Positions 1-9,122 of a DNA stretch of 64,000 nucleotides are shown one piece after another. Both the position numbers and the translations under genes were made by a program. This DNA comes from Paraglaciecola hydrolytica. Its GTDB lineage: Bacteria > Pseudomonadota > Gammaproteobacteria > Enterobacterales > Alteromonadaceae. The stretch is from contig NZ_LSNE01000005.1 in the NCBI RefSeq assembly GCF_001565895.1, forward strand, positions 758,665-822,664. The letters are read 5' to 3'. The notes beneath the pieces were generated by a model. It was not told the DNA's origin. It saw only the letters and a list, made by a program, of their open reading frames with translations, and ran no database searches. Numbering within the stretch: the first letter of the stretch is position 1; each line of letters starts with the position of its first letter.

Positions 1-548
1 ATATCTTACATCGTTGGCATAGTGGTGAATTACACTGTGATATCCCCTGTATCATTGCCAACCATCCACAAATGAAACAATTTGCTGACTGGCACAATAT
101 TCCTTTTCACTGGGTGGATTTTAAAGATCAACCTAAAGAACAAGCCTTTAAAGAAGTTGAAAAACTCATTGATGCTTATCAGGCCGACCTTACTGTACTT
201 GCGCGTTTTATGCAGATCATCCCTGATTACTTGTGCCAAAAACTAGCCGGTAAGGCGATCAACATCCATCACAGCTTTTTACCCTCTTTTGCTGGCGCCA
301 AGCCTTATCAACAAGCTTACGACAGAGGGGTTAAGTTAATCGGTGCCACTTGCCACTATGTTACCAGTGACCTAGATGAAGGCCCCATTATTGAGCAAGA
401 AGTGATGCGTATCAGCCATAGCGACAGTTCGGCTGACATGGTGCGCAAAGGTAAAAATTGTGAAAAAACCGCCTTAGCCAATGGTGTGCGTTACCACTTA
501 GAAGATCGGGTAATTATTCATAAACATAAAACCGTCGTGTTTGCCTAG
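1..548 (+). CDS. purU: Formyltetrahydrofolate deformylase PurU, 3' part
   Basis: Hydrolyses 10-formyltetrahydrofolate to formate and tetrahydrofolate, supplying formate for purine synthesis and balancing one-carbon pools in the cytoplasm. The reading frame is open from base 3 (ILHRWHSGEL...), so the gene enters from outside the window. The N-terminal ACT domain and the start of the formyltransferase domain are missing. The visible part is the C-terminal formyltransferase-fold domain with its hallmark catalytic segments: NIHHSFLPSF (Asn and His) and the downstream D-EGPII stretch (Asp). These match PurU better than PurN. An internal ATG at 72 lies mid-domain and is not the start. A hairpin at 565-594 follows the stop but has no T-run. 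Confidence 0.93.
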   Translation, partial: ILHRWHSGELHCDIPCIIANHPQMKQFADWHNIPFHWVDFKDQPKEQAFKEVEKLIDAYQADLTVLARFMQIIPDYLCQKLAGKAINIHHSFLPSFAGAKPYQQAYDRGVKLIGATCHYVTSDLDEGPIIEQEVMRISHSDSSADMVRKGKNCEKTALANGVRYHLEDRVIIHKHKTVVFA

Positions 549-578
549 CGTTTACTCAGGTTACTAACGGTGTTGTTG

Positions 579-1148
579 TTAAAATGCACCGTTATACATC
601 AGTTTGATTTGCTTATCGGCCAATCCACGCTCAAACCAGCTCCCCATGTTGTCTGTGGCCTGCCACTTTTGACTGGAGACAGTAAGCTCCCAGTAGTGTT
701 CTGCTTGCAATGCTTGCATACGTGAGGAGAGCAACCACTCGGTATTTTTAGGTAAATCAAATACCAGTCCTTGGGTTGTTTTAAAAGCGACTTGGGATTG
801 AGTGACCAAACCAAGGCCAAAACTCAAACGCTCTGACACCTGAAAACGTGGTACTAGTGACCATTCATACATTGATACTTGTTGACTAAAAACACCCCAC
901 TGTAATTTTCCTTTGGCATAACCTAGGCTGGTATCTACCGAAAAGCGTTCCGACAAAGGTTGAGTAAGGCGCATTTGGTATTCACGGTGTTTGCAACCCT
1001 GAAATCCCATACCTGCAGAATCAAAATCCAGCAGGGTTTCTTTGGGCAGCGATTCAACAAGCCACTCGACAGTGTGTTTTAGAAGTGCATTTTCAGCCAA
1101 ACAATTGAATGAAAAAACTGCACATAACAGTAAAAGCAGATTTTTCAT
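579..1148 (-). CDS. Small exported beta-rich protein, unknown function
   Basis: 189 residues. A clear signal peptide (MKNLLLLLCAVFSFNCLA) is followed by alternating polar/hydrophobic strands such as YQMRLTQPLSERFSVDTSLGY, and the chain ends in aromatic Phe. This suggests a small outer-membrane or periplasmic beta structure, but I recognise no named family. GAGG lies about 8 nt upstream of the ATG. The gene is convergent with purU and its stop lies in the intergenic hairpin. There are two cysteines near residues 16 and 52. Function unknown; the barrel idea is inferred from the strand pattern only. Confidence 0.6.
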   Translation of the reverse strand: MKNLLLLLCAVFSFNCLAENALLKHTVEWLVESLPKETLLDFDSAGMGFQGCKHREYQMRLTQPLSERFSVDTSLGYAKGKLQWGVFSQQVSMYEWSLVPRFQVSERLSFGLGLVTQSQVAFKTTQGLVFDLPKNTEWLLSSRMQALQAEHYWELTVSSQKWQATDNMGSWFERGLADKQIKLMYNGAF

Positions 1149-1211
1149 ATTGCTGACCTCAGTTGATAACTAGAGGTCAGTGTAACTAAGCTAGGGTGAT
1201 AGTGGGGTATA

Positions 1212-1252
1212 GGGCTCTACAAATAGGTATCCTATAAAATACCTAAGAGCCC
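1212..1252. repeat. Two-tier inverted repeat (hairpin) between genes
   Basis: GGGCTCT at 1212-1218 pairs with AGAGCCC at 1246-1252, and TAGGTAT at 1224-1230 pairs with ATACCTA at 1239-1245. This makes two 7-bp stems stacked with a one-sided 5-nt bulge and an 8-nt loop. It sits just 3' of the aldo/keto reductase gene and 5' of the small exported protein gene, both on the minus strand. It has no adjacent T-run on either strand, so it is not a classical terminator. It may be an mRNA end-stabilising structure. Confidence 0.5.
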
Positions 1253-1273
1253 ATATGATGTGCTAATAAACGT

Positions 1274-2257
1274 TTAAATCTTACCGCGTATATGTTGTTT
1301 AACTTGCTGCTGATAAAACCCATCTAGTTGTTGATGAGTCACCTCAGATAAACTGGGCTTAGCGCTAGCCAGACAATTAGCCACGACTTGCTGGGGCTTA
1401 CTGGCCCCTGCAATCACACTACTCACTTGTGGATGATCGAGTATCCAACGTAGAGCAAACTCTGCCATATTGAAGCCAGCAGGCACCCACTGGCGTAAGC
1501 CATCCACTAACTCAATGCCTGTATTCATAGGTATACCTGAAAAAGTTTCACCCACGCTAAAAGCTTGGCCATCACGATTGTAATTACGGTGATCCGATTC
1601 AGCAAATTGTTGCTGAGCACTGAACTTGCCTGACAATAAGCCACTGGCTAAAGGCAATCTGACAATGATCCCCACGTCGTTCGACGCGGCTTTGGGTAAC
1701 AACTCTTGTATGGCATCCTGCCGGAAAACATTAAAAATGATCTGCAAAGTGGCCAGTTCACTGTCTTTTAAACAACTCAGTCCCTCTTCGATGGTTTCGA
1801 CACTGGCACCATAATGCTCAATCAAACCTTCGTGTTTAAAATCTTGCAACCAACTGAAGATCTCTCCATCAACTAACATCTGTGGTGGAATGCAATGCAA
1901 TTGGATCAGATCGATACACTCAACACCAAGACGTCTGGCACTGGCCTGAATATCACTTTTAACTTGTTGCTTAGTGAATTTATCTGGAAACAAACGTCCA
2001 GAACGCCCTACTTTAGTGGCAACTTTGATATCTTGCTGCTGGTGGTGTTTATGCCACTCAGCAATCAGTGATTCGCTACGACCATCACCGTATACGTCCG
2101 CAGTATCCCAAAAGTTGATGCCATGTTCGTAAGCATGATTCAGTATTTGTCCGGCTTGTTGTTCATCTAAAGGGCCAAAATCACCCCCCAATTGCCAACA
2201 GCCCAAACCAATTTCAGAAACCTCAAATCCAGTTTTTCCTAAACGACGTTTTTTCAC
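1274..2257 (-). CDS. Aldo/keto reductase
   Basis: NADPH-dependent oxidoreductase of the AKR superfamily (TIM barrel), cytoplasmic. Visible family features are the N-terminal GxxCWQLGG stretch, the catalytic DTADVYG segment (Asp and Tyr), KVATKVG (Lys), QLHC (His) and the C-terminal cofactor-binding segment IAGASKPQQV. I choose the GTG at 2257 because GAGGAG lies 9 nt upstream. An in-frame ATG at 2299 would add a Cys-rich 14-residue tail (MACGCCLSC...) not expected in the family. From GTG the protein has 327 residues, normal for AKRs. Substrate unknown. The neighbouring genes give no pathway hint. Confidence 0.88.
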   Translation of the reverse strand: MKKRRLGKTGFEVSEIGLGCWQLGGDFGPLDEQQAGQILNHAYEHGINFWDTADVYGDGRSESLIAEWHKHHQQQDIKVATKVGRSGRLFPDKFTKQQVKSDIQASARRLGVECIDLIQLHCIPPQMLVDGEIFSWLQDFKHEGLIEHYGASVETIEEGLSCLKDSELATLQIIFNVFRQDAIQELLPKAASNDVGIIVRLPLASGLLSGKFSAQQQFAESDHRNYNRDGQAFSVGETFSGIPMNTGIELVDGLRQWVPAGFNMAEFALRWILDHPQVSSVIAGASKPQQVVANCLASAKPSLSEVTHQQLDGFYQQQVKQHIRGKI

Positions 2258-2434
2258 TACTTTTAACTCCTCGCAACTTAAACAACACCCACAAGCCATT
2301 AATCTAACAGTTTGTTGGTTTGAACGTGCTTTACTTGTACTTTTAATCGACTCATTTACTATGTTGCACTGCTAAAGTTGATACAAGTTTTAGCTGGCAG
2401 AAATATAAAAACATAAAAATATGATGGGAAATAT

Positions 2435-4606
2435 ATGAAAAGAATATTAGTAACCTTATTGAGCACCTCGATAATGTTTGGCTTGTCAGGTTGCACTCAA
2501 CCAGATAACAAACAAACAGAACAAAATAGCGAAGTTGCTGCTGTTAGTGAAAGCTTAAACAACAATCCTCTATTGGCTGAGTATTCAGGTCCTTACGGTG
2601 GTGTGCCCGCGTTTGATCAGATGAAACTAACTGATCTAAAACCAGCCCTTGAACAAGCTATGCAACTTAATTTGGCTGAAATCGACGTTATAGTAGCAAA
2701 TTCTGAACCCGCTACGTTTACCAATACCATAGTCGCACTGGAAAAAGCAGGCAGTGATTTGAGTCGGGTATATACCTACTGGGGAATTTGGGGCTCTAAT
2801 ATGAATAGCCCTGAATTCAGAGCCATTCAGAAAGAAATGGCACCTGTACTTTCAGCCTTTAATTCTAAAATCACCGGTAACGAACAACTTTTTGCCCGAG
2901 TTAAAGCCGTCTACGAAAGTGACGAGTTAAGCACTTTGAGTGCTGAAGAACAGCGTATTACTTGGTTAACTTATAATAGCTTTGCCAGTAATGGCGCTAC
3001 GCTCGAAGGTGATGCCAAAGCCCGTTATGCAGCTATCAACCAAGAACTAGCCGGATTACATACCCAATTTGCTAATAATGTATTAGCCGATGAAGAGAAA
3101 TATGTACTGTTTTTGACTAAGGACCAACTCTCTGGTCTACCAGAATCCATTGTTTCGGCAGCGGCGGCAGCGGCGAAAAGTCGTGGAAAGGAAGGACAGT
3201 ATGCCATCACTAATTCACGCTCTTCGATGGACCCTTTTATAACCTATTCAGATGAACGCGATCTACGTGAAAAAGTCTGGAGCACCTATTATAGCCGTGG
3301 TAATAATGGCGATGAAGCTGACAATAATGCGCTGATCAAACACATTTTGACCCTACGTGATGAACGTGTCGCTTTATTAGGTTATGACAACTATGCCCAG
3401 TGGCGTTTGAAAGATCGTATGGCGCAAAATCCTGAAAACGCCATGGAACTCATGCAAAAAGTTTGGCCAGCCGCCATCGCTCGTGTGCATGAAGAAGTCG
3501 CTGATATGCAAGCCATTGCCGACGCTGAAAAAGCTAATATCAAGATCGCCCCTTGGGATTATCGTTATTACGCTGAAAAAGTGCGTAAAGCTAAATATGC
3601 CTTGGACTCAGACGAAGTAAAACAATATCTACAACTCGACAAACTACGCGAAGCGATGTTTTATGTTGCTGGCCGTTTGTTTAACTTTAAATTTACCCCC
3701 GTGCCTGAAGGCTCAGTACCGGTTTTTCAAGCAGACGTAAAAGTATGGGAAGTTAACGACCTGACTACGGGTGAGCATATAGGTTTATGGTATTTAGACC
3801 CTTATGGTCGCCCCGGCAAACGTTCTGGAGCATGGGCAACCACCTATCGCAGTCATACTACTTTTGATGGTAAAAAAACCGTGCTGGCCTCAAATAATTC
3901 AAACTTTGTTAAAGGCGCAGAAGGCGAACCTAGTTTGATTTCGTGGGACGATGCTGAGACTTACTTCCATGAATTTGGCCATGCTCTGCACTTTTTATCT
4001 GCAACAGTAAAATACCCTACATCTCATTCTGGTGTGCGTGATTACACTGAGTTTCAGTCTCAGTTGTTAGAGCGCTGGTTAACCACCGACGAAGTAATCA
4101 ATAACTATCTGGTACATTACAAAACCGGCGAGCCGATCCCGGCTGAATTAGTGGCTAAAATTAACAAAGCGGCGACGTTTAATGAGGGATTCAAAACGAC
4201 CGAATATCTAGCCTCGGCGATGATGGACTTGCTATACCATACTACCGACCCAAGCTTGATTGAACCGCAAAAGTTCGAACAAGAACAGTTAGCCGCTCTA
4301 GGCATGCCAACAGAGATGGTGATGCGTCATCGCAGTACTCAATTTGGTCATGTCTTTTCAGGCGAAGGTTATTCAGCTGGGTATTATGGTTATATGTGGG
4401 CCGAAGTACTCACCTCTGATGCGGCCGAAGCCTTTGCGCAAGCACCAGGTGGTTTTTACGATAAAGAGATGAGCGAAAAACTGGTTAAATACTTGTTTGA
4501 GATCCGTAACGCCATGGATCCAGCTGAAGCTTATCGTTTATTCCGTGGCCGTGACGCTAAAGTCGAAGCCTTAATGCGTGACCGTGGATTTCCAGGCACT
4601 CAATAA
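2435..4606 (+). CDS. dcp: M3-family metallopeptidase lipoprotein (peptidyl-dipeptidase Dcp type)
   Basis: Zinc dipeptidyl carboxypeptidase of the thimet oligopeptidase family (M3), cleaving dipeptides from peptide C termini. It has 723 residues, close to Dcp length plus an export signal. The N terminus is a lipoprotein signal with lipobox LSGC (Cys20), so the mature protein should be membrane-anchored facing the periplasm, unlike cytoplasmic E. coli Dcp. The zinc motif HEFGH is at residues 512-516, and a downstream Glu in YTEFQSQLLERW fits the third ligand. A poly-Ala stretch lies near residue 240. It is monocistronic, followed by a hairpin terminator. The symbol reflects family resemblance; an exported M3A oligopeptidase is the alternative. 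Confidence 0.9.
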   Translation: MKRILVTLLSTSIMFGLSGCTQPDNKQTEQNSEVAAVSESLNNNPLLAEYSGPYGGVPAFDQMKLTDLKPALEQAMQLNLAEIDVIVANSEPATFTNTIVALEKAGSDLSRVYTYWGIWGSNMNSPEFRAIQKEMAPVLSAFNSKITGNEQLFARVKAVYESDELSTLSAEEQRITWLTYNSFASNGATLEGDAKARYAAINQELAGLHTQFANNVLADEEKYVLFLTKDQLSGLPESIVSAAAAAAKSRGKEGQYAITNSRSSMDPFITYSDERDLREKVWSTYYSRGNNGDEADNNALIKHILTLRDERVALLGYDNYAQWRLKDRMAQNPENAMELMQKVWPAAIARVHEEVADMQAIADAEKANIKIAPWDYRYYAEKVRKAKYALDSDEVKQYLQLDKLREAMFYVAGRLFNFKFTPVPEGSVPVFQADVKVWEVNDLTTGEHIGLWYLDPYGRPGKRSGAWATTYRSHTTFDGKKTVLASNNSNFVKGAEGEPSLISWDDAETYFHEFGHALHFLSATVKYPTSHSGVRDYTEFQSQLLERWLTTDEVINNYLVHYKTGEPIPAELVAKINKAATFNEGFKTTEYLASAMMDLLYHTTDPSLIEPQKFEQEQLAALGMPTEMVMRHRSTQFGHVFSGEGYSAGYYGYMWAEVLTSDAAEAFAQAPGGFYDKEMSEKLVKYLFEIRNAMDPAEAYRLFRGRDAKVEALMRDRGFPGTQ

Positions 4607-4633
4607 GACGTATTGAGTAAAGTGTCACTGAGT

Positions 4634-4665
4634 AAAGGCGCGTAATGTTAGCGCCTTTGCTTTTT
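4634..4665 (+). terminator. Rho-independent terminator after dcp
   Basis: AAAGGCGC at 4634-4641 and GCGCCTTT at 4651-4658 form an 8-bp stem with a 9-nt loop, followed by GCTTTTT. It lies about 28 nt after the dcp stop codon. Confidence 0.8.
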
Positions 4666-4683
4666 CAGTATTCTCTGTACTTT

Positions 4684-4728
4684 CTGCTTTTACTGCTTTT
4701 GCTGCTTTTGCTGCTTTTGCTGCTTTTT
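4684..4728 (+). repeat. 9-bp tandem repeat, five copies
   Basis: Five head-to-tail copies of CTGCTTTTG occupy 4684-4728. Variants are in the last base of the first (A) and fifth (T) copies. It is in the non-coding stretch between the dcp terminator and the pqiA-like gene. The 9-bp period would keep reading frame but no ORF uses it. It is a candidate slipped-strand variable locus. Confidence 0.75.
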
Positions 4729-4801
4729 ATTTAGCTCACACTATTATTTACCAGATACGAAGGCATAATAAGCATCATTTAGCATCGGTTAAGGATAAGT
4801 C

Positions 4802-5380
4802 TTGTATAAAAAACATCTTGGGTTTGCATTTAATATTATTGCCTTAGGACTATTTTTCCCTGGAATATTACTGACCATGTTTAGCTTAAAAATGGACATG
4901 GCAGCCAGTATCAGCGGCTCCTCACTCACCTCCACATTGGTCAACAAAGAATTATCCATCATGGCAACGGTACAAGAGTTGTGGAATGATCAGCGTTTAT
5001 TAGTTGCAGCCTTGATTTTTCTATTTTCGGTCTGTATTCCCTTATTAAAATCCGTGTTGGTGACTTTTTCTTACTTTACAAAAAATCAAAAAACAGAATC
5101 TCGCTTATTAAGGTTTGTTGCTAGCATAGGCAAATGGTCAATGGCCGATGTTTTTGTCGTGGCAATATTTCTGGCGATTTTATCCACTAACCATGCCGAC
5201 ACTGCCAGTAATCAGCAATTTAGTATTTTTGGCTTTAAAATAGCGCTGGATATGAGTACTCAAACGTTTTCTGCGGCAGGTGAAGGCTTTTATTATTTTA
5301 CGGCTTATTGTTTATTGGCCTTAATTGGCAGCCAGTTTTCTCTTTCGTATCTGCGTAGCAAGGAAATAAAAAGTCGGTAA
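4802..5380 (+). CDS. PqiA-family membrane protein (paraquat-inducible protein A), single domain
   Basis: Inner-membrane protein of the PqiA family, which works in other bacteria with MCE proteins (PqiB) in lipid transport between membranes. It has 192 residues, about one of the two PqiA repeats in E. coli. Four hydrophobic segments are visible: near residues 7-28, 65-85, 115-130 and 160-180. The family signature GKWSMADVFVVA is at about residue 111. The start is TTG at 4802 with AAGGAT upstream; the first in-frame ATG would cut off the first membrane segment. No pqiB or pqiC gene is adjacent, so it is an orphan. Confidence 0.82.
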   Translation: MYKKHLGFAFNIIALGLFFPGILLTMFSLKMDMAASISGSSLTSTLVNKELSIMATVQELWNDQRLLVAALIFLFSVCIPLLKSVLVTFSYFTKNQKTESRLLRFVASIGKWSMADVFVVAIFLAILSTNHADTASNQQFSIFGFKIALDMSTQTFSAAGEGFYYFTAYCLLALIGSQFSLSYLRSKEIKSR

Positions 5381-5519
5381 GTCTTTAAATTGCTCACCGC
5401 ATTACCCTTTTTAGTATTAATGAGGTAATTTACAGCTTGAGAAAAAACTTAGAACTACAACTCAGTTAAGCCATCTACCATGAAAATGGTAAATAATTAA
5501 AACAGAAGTAATAAGCACT

Positions 5520-6164
5520 ATGTCGCAATGTGAATTAAGCAAAGCTATAACCAAGCTAATAAAACCGGGACGCCCAAAAAGCATTGAGAAGCGTGACAGC
5601 ATATTGGCTGCGGCGCAAAAGCTCATCTTAGAGCTCGGCTACTCTGCCACCACTATGGATTTAGTCGCCACCGAAGCCAAGGTATCAAAACAAACTGTTT
5701 ACTCACATTTTAGTAATAAAGAAACTTTATTCACGGCCATTGTCATTTTAAAATGCCAACAACATCAGATAACGGAACAGCCTCATACTGACAAGCAAGA
5801 AATCTTTGAGACCTTATATAAAATTGGTCGGCAAATCGTTAGCTTACTGCAGCAAGCAGATGTCGTCGCCATGTATCGGGTAGTAATAGCCGAAGTAGGC
5901 AGCAATCCGCAGGTAGCAAAATTATTTTATGAAGCAGGTCCACAACAAAGCAAACAAATGCTGGCAGATTATTTACTCAGTCAAGCAGAGTTTAAGTTTA
6001 GTCGTGAAGATTCCTATGTTTGGGCCATGACCTATTTAAATATGCTTAAAGGTGATTTTCACATGCGCAGTATACTCGGTTTATCCTATGAACTAAGTGA
6101 TGAACAGCAACAACAATTGGTCAGCAAATCCGTGGCTAACTTTAAAAAATTATTACTCAATTAG
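5520..6164 (+). CDS. TetR/AcrR-family transcriptional regulator
   Basis: 214-residue DNA-binding regulator. The N-terminal helix-turn-helix spans about residues 25-70: RDSILAAAQKLILELGYSATT, then VAKVSKQTVYSHFSNKETLF-type recognition helix features. The C-terminal half is a helical ligand-binding/dimer domain resembling the AefR-like C-terminal family (LFYEAGPQQSKQMLADYL). It is first in the + strand run before the methyltransferase and ABC exporter genes, so it is a reasonable candidate local repressor of the left pigment arm. Ligand and operator are not identifiable here. Confidence 0.85.
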   Translation: MSQCELSKAITKLIKPGRPKSIEKRDSILAAAQKLILELGYSATTMDLVATEAKVSKQTVYSHFSNKETLFTAIVILKCQQHQITEQPHTDKQEIFETLYKIGRQIVSLLQQADVVAMYRVVIAEVGSNPQVAKLFYEAGPQQSKQMLADYLLSQAEFKFSREDSYVWAMTYLNMLKGDFHMRSILGLSYELSDEQQQQLVSKSVANFKKLLLN

Positions 6165-6341
6165 CTCAGTTTTTTATACGTGCCGGACAACCAAAGCTGA
6201 TATTGCTTTACAGCTGGTAACGCATTATTGAAACTAATAACAGGTTAGTACTCAAAAATAATCGACTGATAAATAGCATTTTTGCGGCAACAACTTCAAC
6301 ATCGTGCCGTACAAAGGAATGACACTTAGGGATACCTTTAA

Positions 6342-7064
6342 ATGACAACCAACAGTAAAAAACAGGCTTGGGTACCAGAAAGTAAATTTGGCAACTGGTT
6401 TTTAAATACCGATACGTGGATAGTGCATGTATTAAGACGGGCTATAGCAGATTTAATTACCTTGCTCCCAGCCGACAAACCACACCAATTTGCAACTATC
6501 TTAGATATAGGTACGGGATTTGGGCATTCACTCATTGAATTAGATAAGAATTTTTCACCCACAGAAATTATTAGTTTAGATGTTGATCCCGAGCTATTGG
6601 AAAGAGCCGCAGATAATGCCAGTCAGTGTCGAGCTAAAATACGTTTTTTAATAAACAATGCCGCGCAAATAGACCTACCAGACAATTCGGTAGATATGAT
6701 CTTTTGTCATCAGACCTTCCATCATATTATTGCGCAGGAGTCTGCCATTGCCGAGTTCTATCGAGTACTAAAACCAGGTGGAAGCTTGTTGTTTGCCGAG
6801 TCGTGCCGACGTTATATTCATTCTTTTGTTATCAAATTGCTGTTTCGTCACCCCATGAGCGTGCAAAAAACCGATAATGAATATTTGGAATTGATCAAAT
6901 CAGTCGGCTTTGAAGTGAATGAAAAACAAATTTCACGGCCTTTTCTGTGGTGGTCACGTGAAGACTTAGGTTTGTGGGAAACATTGACCGGACGGGTAGA
7001 AAACCCGCACACCAGAGAAGAAACCTTGATCAATGCGGTAGTCTACAAACCTACCAGCAATTAA
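6342..7064 (+). CDS. Class I SAM-dependent methyltransferase
   Basis: 240-residue cytoplasmic methyltransferase of the Methyltransf_11/UbiE-like fold. SAM motif I is ILDIGTGFGHS, the acidic motif II residue is in IISLDVDPE, and VLKPGGSLLFAE is the typical post-motif III strand. The N-terminal stretch before motif I is long (about 55 residues). The stop is 2 nt before the ABC ATPase start, so both are probably co-transcribed. By context it may methylate the aromatic ring or a hydroxyl of the pigment, as reported for aryl polyenes and flexirubins. That role is inferred. Confidence 0.82.
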   Translation: MTTNSKKQAWVPESKFGNWFLNTDTWIVHVLRRAIADLITLLPADKPHQFATILDIGTGFGHSLIELDKNFSPTEIISLDVDPELLERAADNASQCRAKIRFLINNAAQIDLPDNSVDMIFCHQTFHHIIAQESAIAEFYRVLKPGGSLLFAESCRRYIHSFVIKLLFRHPMSVQKTDNEYLELIKSVGFEVNEKQISRPFLWWSREDLGLWETLTGRVENPHTREETLINAVVYKPTSN

Positions 7065-7066
7065 TC

Positions 7067-7987
7067 ATGTCAGACATTCAAATTAGTGAGCTCAATTTCT
7101 ACTACCCTAAAGCAGTCGACGCGGCACTGAGTAGCATAAATTTGCATATTCAAAGCGGCCAATGTTTAGGTTTAATTGGCCCCAATGGTTCAGGCAAGTC
7201 GACCTTATTATCTATACTATCTGGTTTACTAACGCCCACCACAGGAACGCTGAATTTTACGAAAAATAAAAATCTAAGTCTGATCAAATATATTCAACAA
7301 CATGTCGCTTTGGTACCGCAAGAATATGCATTTTATCCACAGCTCAGTGTCAGCCAAAATCTACAATATTTTGTCAGTTTATGTGGTATCAAACCCAGTG
7401 CACAAAAAATCCAAGTGCCCCTAGTGTTACAACAATGCCAATTAGACAAGGTTAGCCATCAGCTCGCCAATACTCTATCGGGTGGCTACAAAAGGAGGCT
7501 CAATCTTGCTATTGGTTTATTAAAAAATCCTTCTATCTTGTACTTAGATGAACCCACTGTCGGTGTTGACCCTAGTTCTCGAGCGGCCATTATTGCTTTA
7601 TTAAGAGAGTTAAAAAAGCAAGGGAAAACCATCATTTATACTTCACACTTATTAAGTGAAGTGCAGGAAATTTGTGATCAAATAATCATGCTTAATAAAG
7701 GTCAAGCCACTCAATTAGAACTAAGTCAAGGGCAAAAAGTGCTAAGTATGGCAGTTGAGCATACTGCTATAAACCTCTGGCAAGACAGGTTTAATGCTTT
7801 AGGTCTTGAGTTTAACTTACAAGGCAATAGCTTCGAGTTAACACTTGCTTCTTATAATGCATTATTACCCATATTAGATTTAATTAGACACAGCCCTGAG
7901 CCCTTGCACAACCTACACTACGCTGCCACGTCATTGACCCAGCATTACCTAAATCATGTGGAAAAAAATGATCCTACAAAGCATTAA
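7067..7987 (+). CDS. ABC transporter ATP-binding protein
   Basis: 306-residue nucleotide-binding subunit of an ABC-2 type exporter. Walker A GPNGSGKS, Q-loop region VALVPQEYAFYP, signature LSGGYKRR, Walker B ILYLDEPTVGVD and the switch His in YTSHLLSE are all present, so it should be active. The C-terminal about 70 residues are an accessory region. I take ATG 7067, two bases after the previous stop; a longer in-frame start at 6974 would overlap the methyltransferase and adds no family sequence. It overlaps the permease gene by 32 nt, indicating a stoichiometric pair. It likely exports the pigment or a lipid-linked precursor. Confidence 0.9.
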   Translation: MSDIQISELNFYYPKAVDAALSSINLHIQSGQCLGLIGPNGSGKSTLLSILSGLLTPTTGTLNFTKNKNLSLIKYIQQHVALVPQEYAFYPQLSVSQNLQYFVSLCGIKPSAQKIQVPLVLQQCQLDKVSHQLANTLSGGYKRRLNLAIGLLKNPSILYLDEPTVGVDPSSRAAIIALLRELKKQGKTIIYTSHLLSEVQEICDQIIMLNKGQATQLELSQGQKVLSMAVEHTAINLWQDRFNALGLEFNLQGNSFELTLASYNALLPILDLIRHSPEPLHNLHYAATSLTQHYLNHVEKNDPTKH

Positions 7988-9122
7988 AAAAGAATTTATT
8001 CTGGTATTTAGTGATTTGCACAGTGTGGCAGTATTACTGCTTATGCCGATCATTTTTATGTTAATAATGACCTTCGCCATGAGTGAGCGGCAAGCTGATG
8101 TGATAGAGAAACTGGCCATTCAAGTCACCAATACTGGTGAGTTAGAACAAGAATTATACAGTAAATATTTAGCAGGCTTTGGTTACCAAGTATCCACTAA
8201 CAAAGAAGATGCTAGTGCAAAATTAGTGTTGCAACATAACTTTAGCCAAGGCCTTTTCTCTAAGCAATCCAGTAGCCTGGTTGAAGTCGAATTTAGTAGA
8301 AAAACCTCGCCAGCCATCAAAGCCATGTTAAACCAACACATTCAATTGGCTTTCGCTCGGGTCAAATTGCATTTGTACCTGCTAGAAAATGGCGATTTGG
8401 ATGACAGCCTACCCGTGGATAAACAAATAGATGAGATCAATCGCCAAACTGAAACCGCTCACTATATAGCATTAAAACAAGACCAAGACAAACTCCCCAT
8501 TATGGCCAGCAGCATACCTTCGTGGCTGATATTTGGCGTATATTTTATTGTGTTGCCCATTGCCACTACCCTGCTAAATGAAATTAAAAATGGCACCTTA
8601 ATCAGACTTAAAACCTTTCCGATTAATTTGAATAACTATTTTTTAGTTAAACTTGGGGCATTTTATGTTTTTAGCCTTGCACAATTTTTTATACTCAACA
8701 TTGTCGGTTGGCACCTTATTCCGCCTCTATTGAGTTACCCAATCGTCACCATAGCGGAGCCTGCCACCTTAGCCTTGTGCGCTATAGTAATTAGTTTGGC
8801 GGCAGTCAGCTTTGCAGCAATTATTGCGACTGTAGTGCAGAGTTTTGAGCAAGCCATAGTATTAGGTGGTGGTATTAACATCATCATGGCCGCCTTGAGT
8901 GGTTTTATGGTACCGCTCGATATCATGCCTACCAGCCTACAACACGTGGCGCAATTTTCTCCCATGTATTGGTCAGCAGAATTAGTAAAAGGCGCGGTAT
9001 TTGGTGGTTTCCAACTGAATCATTTGAAGATGATGACTTATCTGTGTTTATTTATTGTCATCTCTTTGGCAGTTTCAGCACTGTTATTTAGAGTAAGAAT
9101 TAGGAAGTTGACATGGAATTAG
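7956..9122 (+). CDS. ABC-2 type transporter permease
   Basis: 388-residue integral membrane permease matching the preceding ATPase. One N-terminal transmembrane helix (about residues 22-43) is followed by a large extracytoplasmic loop (about 50-180). Five C-terminal helices from about residue 185 include the FGVYFIVLPIATTLLNEIKNGTL segment typical of ABC2_membrane_3 proteins. A start at 7968 (second Met) is also possible. Its last 10 nt overlap the following ACP gene, so exporter and acyl carrier protein are translationally linked. This suggests that an ACP-derived lipid or pigment is the cargo. Confidence 0.88.
   Translation: MWKKMILQSIKKEFILVFSDLHSVAVLLLMPIIFMLIMTFAMSERQADVIEKLAIQVTNTGELEQELYSKYLAGFGYQVSTNKEDASAKLVLQHNFSQGLFSKQSSSLVEVEFSRKTSPAIKAMLNQHIQLAFARVKLHLYLLENGDLDDSLPVDKQIDEINRQTETAHYIALKQDQDKLPIMASSIPSWLIFGVYFIVLPIATTLLNEIKNGTLIRLKTFPINLNNYFLVKLGAFYVFSLAQFFILNIVGWHLIPPLLSYPIVTIAEPATLALCAIVISLAAVSFAAIIATVVQSFEQAIVLGGGINIIMAALSGFMVPLDIMPTSLQHVAQFSPMYWSAELVKGAVFGGFQLNHLKMMTYLCLFIVISLAVSALLFRVRIRKLTWN

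Noticed and set aside
565-594. Hairpin TAACGGTG/CACCGTTA after purU
   Set aside because: No T-run on either strand; it overlaps the end of the next gene, so I do not call it a terminator.
4684-4728. CRISPR-like repeats
   Set aside because: Units are only 9 bp with no spacers; no cas genes.
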